Origin: TMED14 sp003507115
GTDB taxonomy: Bacteria > Bacteroidota > Bacteroidia > Flavobacteriales > Schleiferiaceae
Assembly (NCBI GenBank): GCA_943787925.1
Contig: CALSOH010000002.1
Coordinates: 434,001 to 498,000 of the forward strand
Direction: 5' to 3'
Length of the DNA stretch: 64,000 nucleotides
How positions within the stretch are numbered: position 1 is the stretch's first letter; every line of letters starts with the position of its first letter. Below the pieces are notes generated by a model. The model saw only the letters and a list, made by a program, of their open reading frames with translations, was not told where the DNA came from and did no database searches. The position numbers and the translations under genes were made by a program. This document shows positions 28,101 to 36,431 of this stretch, piece by piece.

Positions 28101-28244
28101 TTGGGCATTGCCCATGAGTTTATCGTCACCTAAAAACTGCTCCATCGGAATCTCCGTCGCAAACTCATTTTGAGCCATACGTTGAGATACTTCCGAGTTG
28201 GCCAGCTGGTCAAACCCTTTCCAATAGACCTTATCCGTTGCCAT
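25200..28244 (-). CDS. actB: Alternative complex III iron-sulfur subunit ActB
   Basis: A 1014-residue protein of expected size. A Tat signal (TSRRDFLKYLGFS, near residue 50) precedes a lipobox-like LAACES. The large N-terminal part is a molybdopterin-oxidoreductase-like domain that in this family carries no Mo cofactor. The C-terminal ferredoxin-like part holds four cysteine motifs (CTGCGACVIAC, CQHCNHAPCETVCP, CIGTRYCANNCP and a CTMC...CAQACD group), giving three to four Fe-S clusters. ATG at 28244 is used; a TTG three codons upstream abuts the actA stop. A Ser/Ala/Glu-rich low-complexity stretch lies near residue 530. Confidence 0.95.
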   Translation of the reverse strand: MATDKVYWKGFDQLANSEVSQRMAQNEFATEIPMEQFLGDDKLMGNAQTSRRDFLKYLGFSTAAATLAACESPIVESIPYVVKPDSLTPGMPTYYASAYTDGQDFASVLVKTREGRPIKIEPGDEGRFNRGTNGRAQASVLSLYDSARLRQPVKAGVETDWSTIEGDLKEAVAASVTSGKQFVLVTGSVFSPSFKSLIASLRQNYNNFNHVEIDAVSSSEVLDVWEALTGARALPTVDFAGADLVVSFGEDFLNGSTAQQMSKAFADRRKPGQGMLRHIQVESNLSLSGANADKRIKIKPSEVGSALAYVYNKVSGSNLTVGALSAAVQSAMDTVSKELVAAKGRSIVMVGGNSGANAHLAAAVNAALGNLGTTLRVDQPIFIRSGNDRSLANTMADMKAGSVGTMVLVGANPAYVRPGFAEAMAKVDYSLSLTDRLDETASLCGAAAPVPHYLESWADFMPISTELAVSQPTIRPLFNSKPAIEVLGSLVGETKSAKDWVKATVAAKGLSWSQTLHDGGATVSASSSASASEAATRAMAGASEAAKTATKMQGGDFELALYQKTVGAGNQSNNPWLHELPDPISRAAWDNYITVSAKDALALGIVNETQSDGALNGSLVTLKAGDYTLENVPALIQPGQAQGTFGLAVGYGRTSAGRVADGLGVNAYALNLPQGSGVVSITVQEGEHEFASTQLGNTMMGRKIVNEVTLADYMADQSGQSWNEKPTFHTMDGTVSANDANLWTNHDHETMHMWNMSIDLNSCTGCGACVIACHLENNVPVVGKQEIRNFRDMHWLRIDRYYSSDMSKDRADEENLGGIDMYAAMEVPGESPDVVFQPVMCQHCNHAPCETVCPVGATVHSREGLNHMAYNRCIGTRYCANNCPYKVRRFNWFNYQKNERFTSVNPAQDDYGRMVLNPDVTVRSRGVMEKCTMCIQRIQYGKLEAKKAGEPLADGAFTTACAQACDTGAITFGDVNTAGSRVQVAKNDARSYHLLEEVGTQPSVFYQTKVRNRA

Positions 28245-28253
28245 TTGCTTCAA

Positions 28254-29564
28254 TTAATAGTGGCACTTGCCGCATTCTAGACCACCGATTTTCTCGACTG
28301 TGATCTTTTCGTCGTGGAATTTTGCAGCGAGGCGCTCGTTGATGGTTTGCGTTCCCTCCTCCGCATTGGCGTAATAGCCATTTGCTTTCTTGACCTCCGT
28401 TTCGCGGTGGCAGTTAATACACCAACCCATCGTCAATTCAGAATACTGGTACATCACCTCCATTTCTTCCACCGGACCATGGCACGTCTGACAGGCGACT
28501 TGGCCAGCCGTGACGTGCTGAGCGTGGTTGAAGTAGGCGAGGTCAGGTAAGTTGTGCAAGCGAATCCATTTGACGGGCTTCTGCTCGTAGTTCTCGATGT
28601 AGGTGCGGTTTTCCGCGTCCCAGCCGATAGCCGCGTAAATTTTGGCGATCTCGGGAGAGCGGTCGCCTGCGTATTTCAAGGCCCCAGCTTCATTGACAAT
28701 CTCCGAGCCATCGATGTACATGTGGCAGTTCATGCACACGTTTGTCGAGGGAATACCGGAGTGCTTGGAGCTGCGCGCACTGCTGTGGCAATAGTTACAA
28801 TCCACTTGGTTGTCGCCCGCGTGGATTTTGTGCGAGAAAGCGATAGGTTGAACCGGCTGGTAATTCTGTTCGACCCCCACGCCCATCATGAACCAAAACA
28901 ACTGATAGAGGAAGGCCACCGTCACGACAATGGTCGCCGCCGTCATGAAACGCTTGTTGCTCACCAACCATTGGGTCAGGGCGTTCGCGTCTTGAATCAC
29001 GGTCGTCGCCGTATCGCCATGGACTTCTTTCAGGGTGTTGCGGATGCGCAACAAGAGCACCGTGAACAATGCCAAGAAGCCACCCAAAATGTAGAGCAGG
29101 GTGGTGTTGTCCTCTGCGGGAACGTTTGAGATTGGCACTGGAACGAGGTCCTTGCCCCCGGGAGCCGGGGCGGCTGCTGGCATGTCGGTGTAGGCCAAAA
29201 TGCTTTGGATGTCGTCGTCCGAAAGATTTTCAAACGCGGTCATCACCGAGCCACCATACTCCTCAAAAATGGCGATGGCGTCCGCGTCGCCGCTAGCACG
29301 CAAGGCCGCATTGTTCCGAATCCAGGACAACAACCACGCCTCGGAGCGACGCTCAGTCACCCCACCGAGGGCGGGACCGACGAGTTTTTTGTCCAATTTG
29401 TGGCAGGAAGCACAGTTGGCTTTGAAGAGTTTTTTGCCGAGTTCGGCATCCACTTCCGCATGGAGCGGATTGGTTAAAGTGCTTATCATCAATATGATAG
29501 TCAAAGCACGTAATGCAGAGGTTGCGAAGAAGCGCATGCGTATGGGCGTTTTACTGCGGTTCAT
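28254..29564 (-). CDS. actA: Alternative complex III multiheme cytochrome subunit ActA
   Basis: A 436-residue multiheme cytochrome with six CxxCH motifs: CASCH in an N-terminal mono-heme domain, and CNYCH, CMNCH, CQTCH, CINCH and CGKCH in the C-terminal pentaheme part, the last one just before the stop. A signal sequence (about residues 14-36) and a second helix at about 155-175 and another at about 205-225 anchor it in the membrane, with a proline-rich linker between the heme domains. The N-terminal cytochrome fused to the pentaheme domain is common in Bacteroidota. It is the first gene of the respiratory operon. ATG 29564 is used; ATG 29537 is an alternative. Confidence 0.94.
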   Translation of the reverse strand: MNRSKTPIRMRFFATSALRALTIILMISTLTNPLHAEVDAELGKKLFKANCASCHKLDKKLVGPALGGVTERRSEAWLLSWIRNNAALRASGDADAIAIFEEYGGSVMTAFENLSDDDIQSILAYTDMPAAAPAPGGKDLVPVPISNVPAEDNTTLLYILGGFLALFTVLLLRIRNTLKEVHGDTATTVIQDANALTQWLVSNKRFMTAATIVVTVAFLYQLFWFMMGVGVEQNYQPVQPIAFSHKIHAGDNQVDCNYCHSSARSSKHSGIPSTNVCMNCHMYIDGSEIVNEAGALKYAGDRSPEIAKIYAAIGWDAENRTYIENYEQKPVKWIRLHNLPDLAYFNHAQHVTAGQVACQTCHGPVEEMEVMYQYSELTMGWCINCHRETEVKKANGYYANAEEGTQTINERLAAKFHDEKITVEKIGGLECGKCHY

Positions 29565-29584
29565 AAGAGCTTTTTAAGGCAGTG

Positions 29585-29592
29585 CAAAAATA
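29585..29592 (-). promoter_or_regulatory. Putative -7 element of the respiratory operon
   Basis: Perfect TATTTTTG on the minus strand, 20 bases before the actA ATG. The nearest TTG upstream has a 25-base spacer, longer than the usual 19-21, so the -33 part is uncertain. Confidence 0.4.
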
Positions 29593-29694
29593 CAACACAG
29601 GGCTTCCGAGCATGGAACAATGTCACGGTGTTTTTCCTAATTTAAAATGTGTCTAAATAAGGCTGGGTTTCCAAGTTTTTCCGACCTTTGAGTC

Positions 29695-30138
29695 ATGCGT
29701 TATTGCCTCCTTTTCGCGGTCATTCTCGCCGGCATGGCCTGGCCTCATCTCCTGTCTTCAAAGACCGCCACATCGCTCACTGCACGATCCTCCGCTGATT
29801 CCATTATCGTGTTAGAAGGAGTGGCTTTGGATTCGGCTTGGAGCGCTCACCGTCGACTTCTGGCCGCGGGAGTGATTCAAGGGCGTTCCATGGATATGGA
29901 GCGGTATACCATTCAAGTATTTAGCGGGAAGCGCCTCGAGGCGACCCACTGGTACGGCCGCCTGCAAGATTCCCTGGGCACCTCCCAAGTATTATTGCAC
30001 TTTGACGAACCCAATTTTAAAGTTTCTGTGGGCCTTTACCCGATTCGGTTGGCCGCTGAGCACGACCTCAAGCGCTGGCGCAGGAGCTTTCCCCAAGCCT
30101 TTGTGGTTCGTGCTCCGGATGTTCAGCCCGGCAAATGA
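29695..30138 (+). CDS. Small exported SPOR-like protein
   Basis: A 147-residue protein with an N-terminal signal or anchor (about residues 1-20). Residues about 74-142 follow the SPOR pattern: YTIQVFSGKRLEA at the first strand, PNFKVSVGLYPIRLAAEHDLKRWRRSFP, and a final AFVVR strand. SPOR domains bind denuded glycan strands in peptidoglycan at division sites. The match is by eye and somewhat degenerate. The gene ends inside the thioredoxin gene on the other strand (16-base convergent overlap). A near-consensus GACCTTTG ends 4 bases before its ATG. Confidence 0.65.
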   Translation: MRYCLLFAVILAGMAWPHLLSSKTATSLTARSSADSIIVLEGVALDSAWSAHRRLLAAGVIQGRSMDMERYTIQVFSGKRLEATHWYGRLQDSLGTSQVLLHFDEPNFKVSVGLYPIRLAAEHDLKRWRRSFPQAFVVRAPDVQPGK

Positions 30139-30434
30139 GCCCGGACCTGCTGGACGATGGTTTGGGCGGGTAACACCCCCGATTGACGCCAAAGGATTTT
30201 ACCGTCTTTGAAGAAGGCCAGGGTGGGCACGCCCTGTACCTGGTAGGCTTGCGAAATAGCCGGATTTCGGTCCACATCGATCTTGACCACACGCACTTCG
30301 CCTTCCAGCGTTTTTGCTACATCGACTAAGATGGGCGCCAAGGCTTTACACGGACCACACCACGTGGCAAAAAAGTCGACCAATACCGGCTTCTCCCCGG
30401 TGACAAGGTCCTGGAATTTGGCCATTTCCGCCAT
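30123..30434 (-). CDS. Thioredoxin
   Basis: A 103-residue thioredoxin with the active site WCGPCK and cis-Pro loop QGVPTLAFF, no signal peptide, hence cytoplasmic. The start at 30434 is chosen because the fold begins there; longer in-frame versions run into the rhodanese gene. ATG 30425 is also possible. It is the third gene in a row after two rhodanese genes, in line with a sulfur-transfer or thiol-redox role. Confidence 0.93.
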   Translation of the reverse strand: MAEMAKFQDLVTGEKPVLVDFFATWCGPCKALAPILVDVAKTLEGEVRVVKIDVDRNPAISQAYQVQGVPTLAFFKDGKILWRQSGVLPAQTIVQQVRAHLPG

Positions 30435-30448
30435 GGTTCTGGGTGGTT

Positions 30449-31162
30449 TTAAGGCTTGACGAAAGGCTCGCTGGCGCTCCAGGCCATGAATCCACCTACC
30501 AAGTGGTGCACGTTGGTAAATCCAGCTTGCTTGAGCTGATTTAAGGCCTTTCCACTGCGACCGCCAGAGCGGCAATAGAGGTAGATCGCTTGGTCCTTGT
30601 CTTCGCCATAAGTCGCTTCCATTTGCGCCGCAAAATCCTCGCTGTAGAAGTCGATGTGTGCAGCGCCTTCGATTATGCCTTCGGCGACTTCCGCATCGGT
30701 CCGAACGTCCACCAGGACATGTCCTACACGGGCCGTTTTAAAGGCGTTGAGGTCCAAATTTTCGGGCCATTCGGTTGTGGCCGTCTGCTCCGTGGATGTT
30801 TCGGCGACTTGGCCGCATGCCGTGGTCGTGGTGAAAGTCAGGCCCAGGATGGCTGCGCCCACGAGGGTGCGCAATTTGGTCCATGAACCTGCGTTGATGA
30901 TGTTGGTGTATCCCATTTTTTCTAGGTTTTGCTTGGCCGCCGAGGCGCGCATGCCGCTGGCGCAGCAGAGCACGATTTCGGCGTCGGTGTCTTTAATTTT
31001 TTTTGGTAACGACGCAATGTTGTTCAGTGGAATGTTGAGCGCCTTCGCAGGGTGGCCGCTAGCAAACTCTGCGGGCGTTCGAACGTCGACGATGTGTGCA
31101 CCGCGCGCAACCCACACTCTGGGGTCTTCTTTGGGTCCAAAAAGTTTAGCGAAAAATCCCAT
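30449..31162 (-). CDS. Tandem rhodanese-domain protein with internal lipobox-like segment
   Basis: A 237-residue protein with two rhodanese domains. The first (residues about 1-98) has the catalytic cysteine in VLCCASGMRAS, the second (about 135-237) in YLYCRSGGRSGKA. Between them, near residues 103-121, is LRTLVGAAILGLTFTTTTAC, which reads like a complete lipoprotein signal peptide ending in Cys. The simplest view is that a cytoplasmic rhodanese and a separate rhodanese lipoprotein have become joined in frame. Whether the middle segment is now a membrane anchor or is cleaved is unknown. ATG 31162 follows the next rhodanese stop by 2 bases. Confidence 0.82.
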   Translation of the reverse strand: MGFFAKLFGPKEDPRVWVARGAHIVDVRTPAEFASGHPAKALNIPLNNIASLPKKIKDTDAEIVLCCASGMRASAAKQNLEKMGYTNIINAGSWTKLRTLVGAAILGLTFTTTTACGQVAETSTEQTATTEWPENLDLNAFKTARVGHVLVDVRTDAEVAEGIIEGAAHIDFYSEDFAAQMEATYGEDKDQAIYLYCRSGGRSGKALNQLKQAGFTNVHHLVGGFMAWSASEPFVKP

Positions 31163-31164
31163 GA

Positions 31165-31443
31165 TTACAGCTTGTGGATCAAGACCTCCCCATAACCGCC
31201 GCCGTTGTACAGACCCTCCACGCCTTGCGCTTGCAAAAATGCCAAGGCTTGGCCTGAACGGTTGCCTGACATACAGCAAAGCACCACAGGCTGCGACATG
31301 GTTTTGAAGTCCTCCACGTGATCGGGCACCGAGTGCAAAGGAATGTTGATGGATCCGGGAACATGGTCGCCGGCAAATTCACCTTCAGAACGAACGTCTA
31401 CGATGGTCGCGTTGGGATGGTTGATGGCTTCGTTGATGGTCAT
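31165..31443 (-). CDS. Single-domain rhodanese
   Basis: A 92-residue rhodanese with the active-site loop CCMSGNRSG and the CH2A-type start IVDVRSEGEF. Single-domain rhodaneses transfer sulfane sulfur in the cytoplasm. ATG at 31443 gives the standard domain boundary. It leads the rhodanese, tandem rhodanese and thioredoxin set. Confidence 0.9.
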   Translation of the reverse strand: MTINEAINHPNATIVDVRSEGEFAGDHVPGSINIPLHSVPDHVEDFKTMSQPVVLCCMSGNRSGQALAFLQAQGVEGLYNGGGYGEVLIHKL

Positions 31444-31484
31444 GATTTCGATTTTTTGATGGAGCAAAGTTGCGTTCCGGATTT

Positions 31485-31508
31485 CAAATAAAATGTGACG
31501 GAGGTCAC
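31485..31508 (-). terminator. Possible weak terminator after the S9 peptidase gene
   Basis: Stem GTGAC/GTCAC (31495-31499 with 31504-31508), loop GGAG, followed on the minus strand by an AT-rich tail (ATTTTATTT). It also lies upstream of the rhodanese start, so it could affect that message instead. Confidence 0.35.
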
Positions 31509-31536
31509 GACAATCAGCGGCTCAGCGTATACCCGT

Positions 31537-34522
31537 TTACTTCGCGTTCACAGGCTTTTCGGTGATGGGGCGGCCTTGGGCCATCCAATCGGGCTGAGGG
31601 GCGCCTTGAAGGTAGTGGTCAAAGAATTCGCCCATGCGCTGGGAGAGGTCTTTTCGGTTCGCTCGGCGCATCAAATTGTGTTCCTCGTCGTTGTACACCA
31701 GCATCCAGACGGGCTTGTTCAAACGCTTCAAGGCCATGAAGTACTCAATGCCCTGCGTGTAGGGCACCGCGCCGTCGTTGTCGTTGTGCATGATGAGCAA
31801 GGGGGTGTTTACCTGATCGGCGAAGAAGACGGGAGAATTTTCGCGGTAGAGCTTTTCCTTTTCCCAAGGCGTAGCACCGATGCGTGATTGCGTCTTTTCG
31901 TACTGGAACTGGCGGGACATGCCGCTGCCGTAGCGAATGCCGCCATAGGCCGAGAACATATTGCTCACCGGCGCCCCCGCCATGCCGCAGATGTAGCGGT
32001 CCGTTTGGGTAATCAGGTAGGCCGTTTGGTAGCCGCCCCAGCTCTGCCCTTGCAGGCCCATGCGCGATTCGTCCAAGCGATCGTCTGTCTTCAGCGCCGC
32101 GTCGACCCCTTTGTTGATGCAGGCCAGCGCGCTCTTGCCCGGATGACCATCGCGGTAGACAATGTCCGGGATGAATACCGCGTAGCCGTTGCTGCAGAAC
32201 CAGGATACATTCACAGTGGATGCGGATGGAGCAGGCGTCTTGTAGTCGTGCAATTGGTCCGAATAGGTCTCGTAGAAATACACGACCACGGGCAAACTCG
32301 CCTTCCCCGAAGCACCTTCAGGCGTGTAGAGCAAGCCCTGCAGGTCGCGGCCCAAGGCCTTGTATGAAATCAGCTGCACTTCCGGCCAAACAAACGAATC
32401 CTGCTGCGGATTTACGTCTGTGAGTTGCTGGACATCAAAGTCCTGGGACGAGCCCTTTTCTTTTCCATAATTGTAGACGTACAGATTAGGCGCGGATGCC
32501 ACCGTTTCGCGCTTGAAGAGGAGCTTGGTGCCCCTTCGCGAGTACCGATAGCCCGACTCAGAAAAGTCACCGGAGGTCACGGGTTCGACCATCACATTTC
32601 GGCCCATGATGCCCATGGTGCCCCGCAATCCATCGGGACCGGCCTCAGAGGTAGCCGTGTAAGCGTTAAACATCTCTTTGAAGCGCAGCACCTGCAGTCC
32701 GGTCTTCTTGGTGGGCTCGTGAAAAAGGCGGACTACCAGGCTTTCATCCTGGCCATCCACATAGGGGGAGGATGCGTATTCGGGCGAAACGACCCGCATG
32801 CGTGTTTGGGATTTTCGGCCGTATTCCGTCAGCTGCCGAAGTTCCCCACTGGGCGAATAGCCCCAAATGTCAAAAGCGTCGTACACGACAAAATAGCCCG
32901 TTCGGGTCCATCCGGGCGCCCCATACGGATAGGGATGCGCGGGGCTGTCGTGCTCCTCATCGTAGACGGGATGCGGAATGGGAATCTGGACGGGATCGCC
33001 GAGGGTCAAATCCACCACCCCGGGCAGCGTATCCGCTAGCGTTACAAAAATCTGCTGCATGAACCAGGCACGCTTCACCAGGTCGTAGTAGGTCAAGGCA
33101 TCGCCCTTTGGACTCAGCTGAGGGGCGCCCGCTAGGGTCATTTTTGTGCCGACGTGGACCGTCAGGCCGCTTGAAACATGTACCACCTCCACGTCGTAGG
33201 GGAGCTGAACGTCCCAACTGTACTGGGATTCGTAGGCTTCTTGTGAATAGCGAACCGCCAAGCCCCCCGAGCTGTGCGAAGGTAGATTGGCCTCCGGGTA
33301 GGCCGGCGTCGTTACGGTGCGCAGCCCTTCGTTCGGGCTCCAGGCCATCCAAAGGGTGGGGTTTTCCAGGTCTCGCTTCCGCTTGGCTTGCAAGGGCTGG
33401 ATTTGGGCGTCGTGGTAGGTCCAAACGTCCAACTTGGCCCGCTCTTCCGGCAAGGTGGTCGAATCGTTCCACTCCGGAGCCTTCACCGTCTGGGTGATCT
33501 GGAAGGGGTAGGAATAGTCCGCCTCCCCCGTGGCGCTATTCGCCAAGTAGGTATGCGTTCTACCTCCTGCATACGGCCCATAGCCCGGAGGCATCCCTGG
33601 ACTATTGTACTCCGCAATGAGCATGGGAGTGCGGCGCTCCGGATGCACATCCCGGTACCACAGCGAGGGGTAGGCTTGGTCTTTTCGGTCCTTTTTCTGG
33701 TAGATGATGCCGTTGAACGCAAAGGCGACGTTGGAGAACTCCACCGCTGTTTCAGCGATCTCGGGGCGGTCCCAGTGCAGCTCCGCCAGCTTGCTGTCTT
33801 TGTGCTCTGTGATGACGTACCACGTGGCGTAGAGGTTTTGTTCCTCTTTGGGAAAGCCCCAGTCAAGCACGCGGTCAAAGGCCATCAGCGTATCCACTAC
33901 AGGCGGATAAAATTTCACGCTTGCCGCGCCCGTTGCTTCGTCGATGAGGTCTTCATAGTCCATCAACACTGTCAAGAAATCGGCATGGGGCTTTTCCTTC
34001 TCTTTGGCGGGACGTTCCAAAATAAGTTCGTCGAGGACGGAGTCTCTTTTCTTCGTAGCCCCCTTGAATCCCCCAGCGCGTGATGGCGCCCAAGCTATCC
34101 GTCCGCGCAATGCCCGTTGCGGCACCGGGCTCAAAGTACAGCAAGTAGGCCTGTGAGGCAGGAAGGTCGTCCTTCTTCGTTTTTTTCAGTTTGAGGCGGC
34201 GCATTTCCGCCTCGGCGGGGTCCTGCTTAATGAGGAGCATGCCCGTTTTAGGAAGCCATTCGGCACGGGAAACACGGGGAATGCGCGCAATTTCTTCGCC
34301 CGTAGCCAGCTGGTACACCGCCATGTAGCCATCGCCTTCTTGGGGCGCAACGATCGCAAAGGCCAAATCGCCCAGGCCATCCATGTCATAAGATTTTAGG
34401 CTTTCCCAGCGGTCATAGTCCGCATGCGAGAGGGGGCGTTTTTCAGATGCCCCTACAGTCGCTTCTTGGCCCTGCAGCGAGAAGGCCAAGAACAGTCCGA
34501 AGAATGCGCCCAGAATCCTCAT
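31537..34522 (-). pseudogene. S9-family prolyl oligopeptidase, apparent frameshift
   Basis: Two overlapping frames together encode one S9 peptidase of about 994 residues. The 5' part (ATG 34522, signal peptide ending SLQGQ) is in frame to about residue 154; the sequence then continues one base out of phase as GATKKRDSVLDELILE. The change of frame falls at or between two five-C runs on plus (34059-34063 and 34070-34074); removing one base joins the frames. The C-terminal hydrolase is intact: nucleophile GQSWGGY, Asp in MHNDNDGAVP, His in DEEHNLM. Such enzymes cleave peptides after proline or similar residues outside the cytoplasm. It may be a true frameshift, a phase-variable tract, or a sequencing/assembly error. 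Its start overlaps the yebC stop (ATGA). Confidence 0.8.
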
Positions 34523-35247
34523 CCCGCCATCGTGTGATAGACGGCTTGTACGTCGTCGTCTTCCTCCAGTTTTTCAATGAGTTTTTCGACCTCGGCCTGC
34601 TGCTCTTCCGTCAGGGTTTTGGTATCCATGGGGATGCGCTCAAAGCCCGAATTCAAAATCTCCATCCCCTTCTCTTCCAAAGCCTTGGTGATGGCGCCGT
34701 ATTCAGCAAAAGGGGCGTAAATCATGATGAGATCCAAGCCCTTTTCCTCGTCGTGTTCTTCAAAGATTTCTTCCACGCCGAAGTCAATCATTTCAAACTC
34801 AAATTCCTCCAAGTCCAGGGTGCCCTTGGCCATCTTGAAGAAGCACTTTCGGTCGAACATAAATTCCACACTGCCGCTCGTTCCCAAGCTACCGTTGCAC
34901 TTGTTAAAGTAGGATCGAACGTTGCCCACCGTGCGGGTCGTATTGTCCGTCGCCGTCTCCACCAAGACCGCAATGCCGTGGGGACCGTAGCCCTCGTACA
35001 CCATCTCCTTGTAGTCCGCCTGGTCTTTGCTGGAGGCCCGCTTGATGGCGCGTTCGACGTTTTCCTTGGGCATGTTCGCATCGCGTGCGTTCTGCATCAA
35101 GGCCTTCAAGCGGCTGTTCGCATCGGGACTGGGGCCGCTTTCTTTCACGGCCATAATGATGTCTTTGGTGATGCGGGTGAAGACCTTGGCCATGGACGAC
35201 CAACGTTTCATCTTTCGTGCTTTCCGGTATTCAAATGCGCGTCCCAT
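34519..35247 (-). CDS. yebC: YebC/PmpR-family protein
   Basis: A 242-residue protein of the TACO1/YebC family: MAKVFTRITKDI near the N-terminus and MPKENVERAIKRA are the signature segments. Members have been described as transcriptional regulators and, more recently, as factors that ease ribosome stalling at proline-rich stretches; which holds here is unknown. It is followed by the S9 peptidase gene with a 4-base overlap. Upstream is a purine-rich repeat tract. Confidence 0.95.
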   Translation of the reverse strand: MGRAFEYRKARKMKRWSSMAKVFTRITKDIIMAVKESGPSPDANSRLKALMQNARDANMPKENVERAIKRASSKDQADYKEMVYEGYGPHGIAVLVETATDNTTRTVGNVRSYFNKCNGSLGTSGSVEFMFDRKCFFKMAKGTLDLEEFEFEMIDFGVEEIFEEHDEEKGLDLIMIYAPFAEYGAITKALEEKGMEILNSGFERIPMDTKTLTEEQQAEVEKLIEKLEEDDDVQAVYHTMAG

Positions 35248-35342
35248 GGAGGGTAAAGGGGTAAAAAGTTAAAGGGTCGAAGAGTGGAAGAGGAAAAGGG
35301 TGAAAGGGTTTAAGGGCAAAAGGGGTTAAGGGTGGAAGGGTG
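35248..35342. repeat. Purine-rich intergenic tract of AAGGG-type units
   Basis: About 95 bases on plus that are almost only A, G and T, made of loosely repeated 9-10-base units ending in AAGGG or AAGGGT. The intergenic stretch to 35465 (218 bases in all) also contains GAAGTCCCGG at 35455-35464, which recurs in part in the repeat region at 16229-16386 (GGAAGTCCCGG). No gene or promoter was recognised here. Confidence 0.55.
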
Positions 35343-35465
35343 TCCCTTGGTCCATTTTGCCTCTTGCCTTCCGTGCCTTGTCTGCCTCGGGCCGTTCGAC
35401 GAAGTACAAATGTAGGGTATGGGCCGGGTTGGTTTGCGCGCGGGGCACAGGGCTGAAGTCCCGGG

Positions 35466-36431
35466 TTAGGTAACCGTCCAGGTACGGCCGAGCGCCAATA
35501 CCTCCTCGAGACTCCGCGTCTGGGCATGCGCGGCATGAACTTCGATTTCAAACACGGGCCGATCTTCGCGATATAACACTCCAAAGGGGCGAAGTTCCCC
35601 CGTCATACGCGCTAGGGCATAGGCTTTCATGGGATCCGTTTCATCGTGAATCCAGCATTCGCTCAAGGGGCGCTCCATCGTGGAAACGATGCGAACCGTC
35701 TGCCCATCCAGCCACAGCGCCTTGTCTTGATCAACGCCAAATGTGATAGGTTGGCCGTGTTCCAAGAAAATAGCGTGGTCGCTTTGGGTCTTTTTGTCCG
35801 TAAAAGGCTCGAAGGCCCCATCGTGAAACACATTGCAATTCTGGTATATTTCTACCAAGGCGCTCCCACCGTGGGCTTTGGCCCGAGTCATCATCTCGCG
35901 AAGGTGTGCGGGATGACGGTCCATGCTTCGGGCCAGGAACGTAGCTCCCGCTCCAAGAGCCAAGGTTTGCGGATTGATGGGATGGTCCACGCTCCCGAGG
36001 GGGGTGGATTTGGAGATCGCTCCGGCCCGGCTAGTGGGCGAATATTGGCCTTTGGTGAGCCCGTAGATTTCATTGTTAAAGAGCAAAATGGGCACCCCGA
36101 CATTCCGACGGAGGGCATGAATCAAGTGGTTGCCTCCAATGCTCAGGGCATCCCCATCGCCTGTAATTAACCACACATCCAAGGTTGGATTCGCGAGTTT
36201 AATGCCCGTCGCCACCGCTGGCGCACGACCATGGAGACTATGTATGCCATAGGCGTTTACATAATAAGGCAAGCGACTAGCACATCCAATGCCCGAGACA
36301 ACGACCGTATTGGCGGGGTCCGCATCAATCAGGGCCAAGACCTCCGTGAATTGCTTCAAAACGGAATAATCTCCGCAGCCCGGGCACCAGCGGACCTCTT
36401 GGTCGGAGAGAAAGTCTTTGCCGCTTTTCAT
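35466..36431 (-). CDS. korB: 2-oxoacid:ferredoxin oxidoreductase subunit beta
   Basis: A 321-residue thiamine-diphosphate-binding subunit. WCPGCGDYSVLK near the N-terminus and GDGDALSIGGNHL...LLFNNEIYGLTKGQ form the TPP/Mg site. With the alpha subunit it oxidises 2-oxoglutarate (or another 2-oxoacid) with CoA and ferredoxin. It follows korA with a 4-base overlap (ATGA). The substrate is inferred from family resemblance only. Confidence 0.93.
   Translation of the reverse strand: MKSGKDFLSDQEVRWCPGCGDYSVLKQFTEVLALIDADPANTVVVSGIGCASRLPYYVNAYGIHSLHGRAPAVATGIKLANPTLDVWLITGDGDALSIGGNHLIHALRRNVGVPILLFNNEIYGLTKGQYSPTSRAGAISKSTPLGSVDHPINPQTLALGAGATFLARSMDRHPAHLREMMTRAKAHGGSALVEIYQNCNVFHDGAFEPFTDKKTQSDHAIFLEHGQPITFGVDQDKALWLDGQTVRIVSTMERPLSECWIHDETDPMKAYALARMTGELRPFGVLYREDRPVFEIEVHAAHAQTRSLEEVLALGRTWTVT

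Noticed and set aside
34447..35256. A 269-codon open frame on plus opposite yebC
   Set aside because: Antisense shadow of a conserved gene; composition rich in His, Arg and Phe with no recognisable domain.
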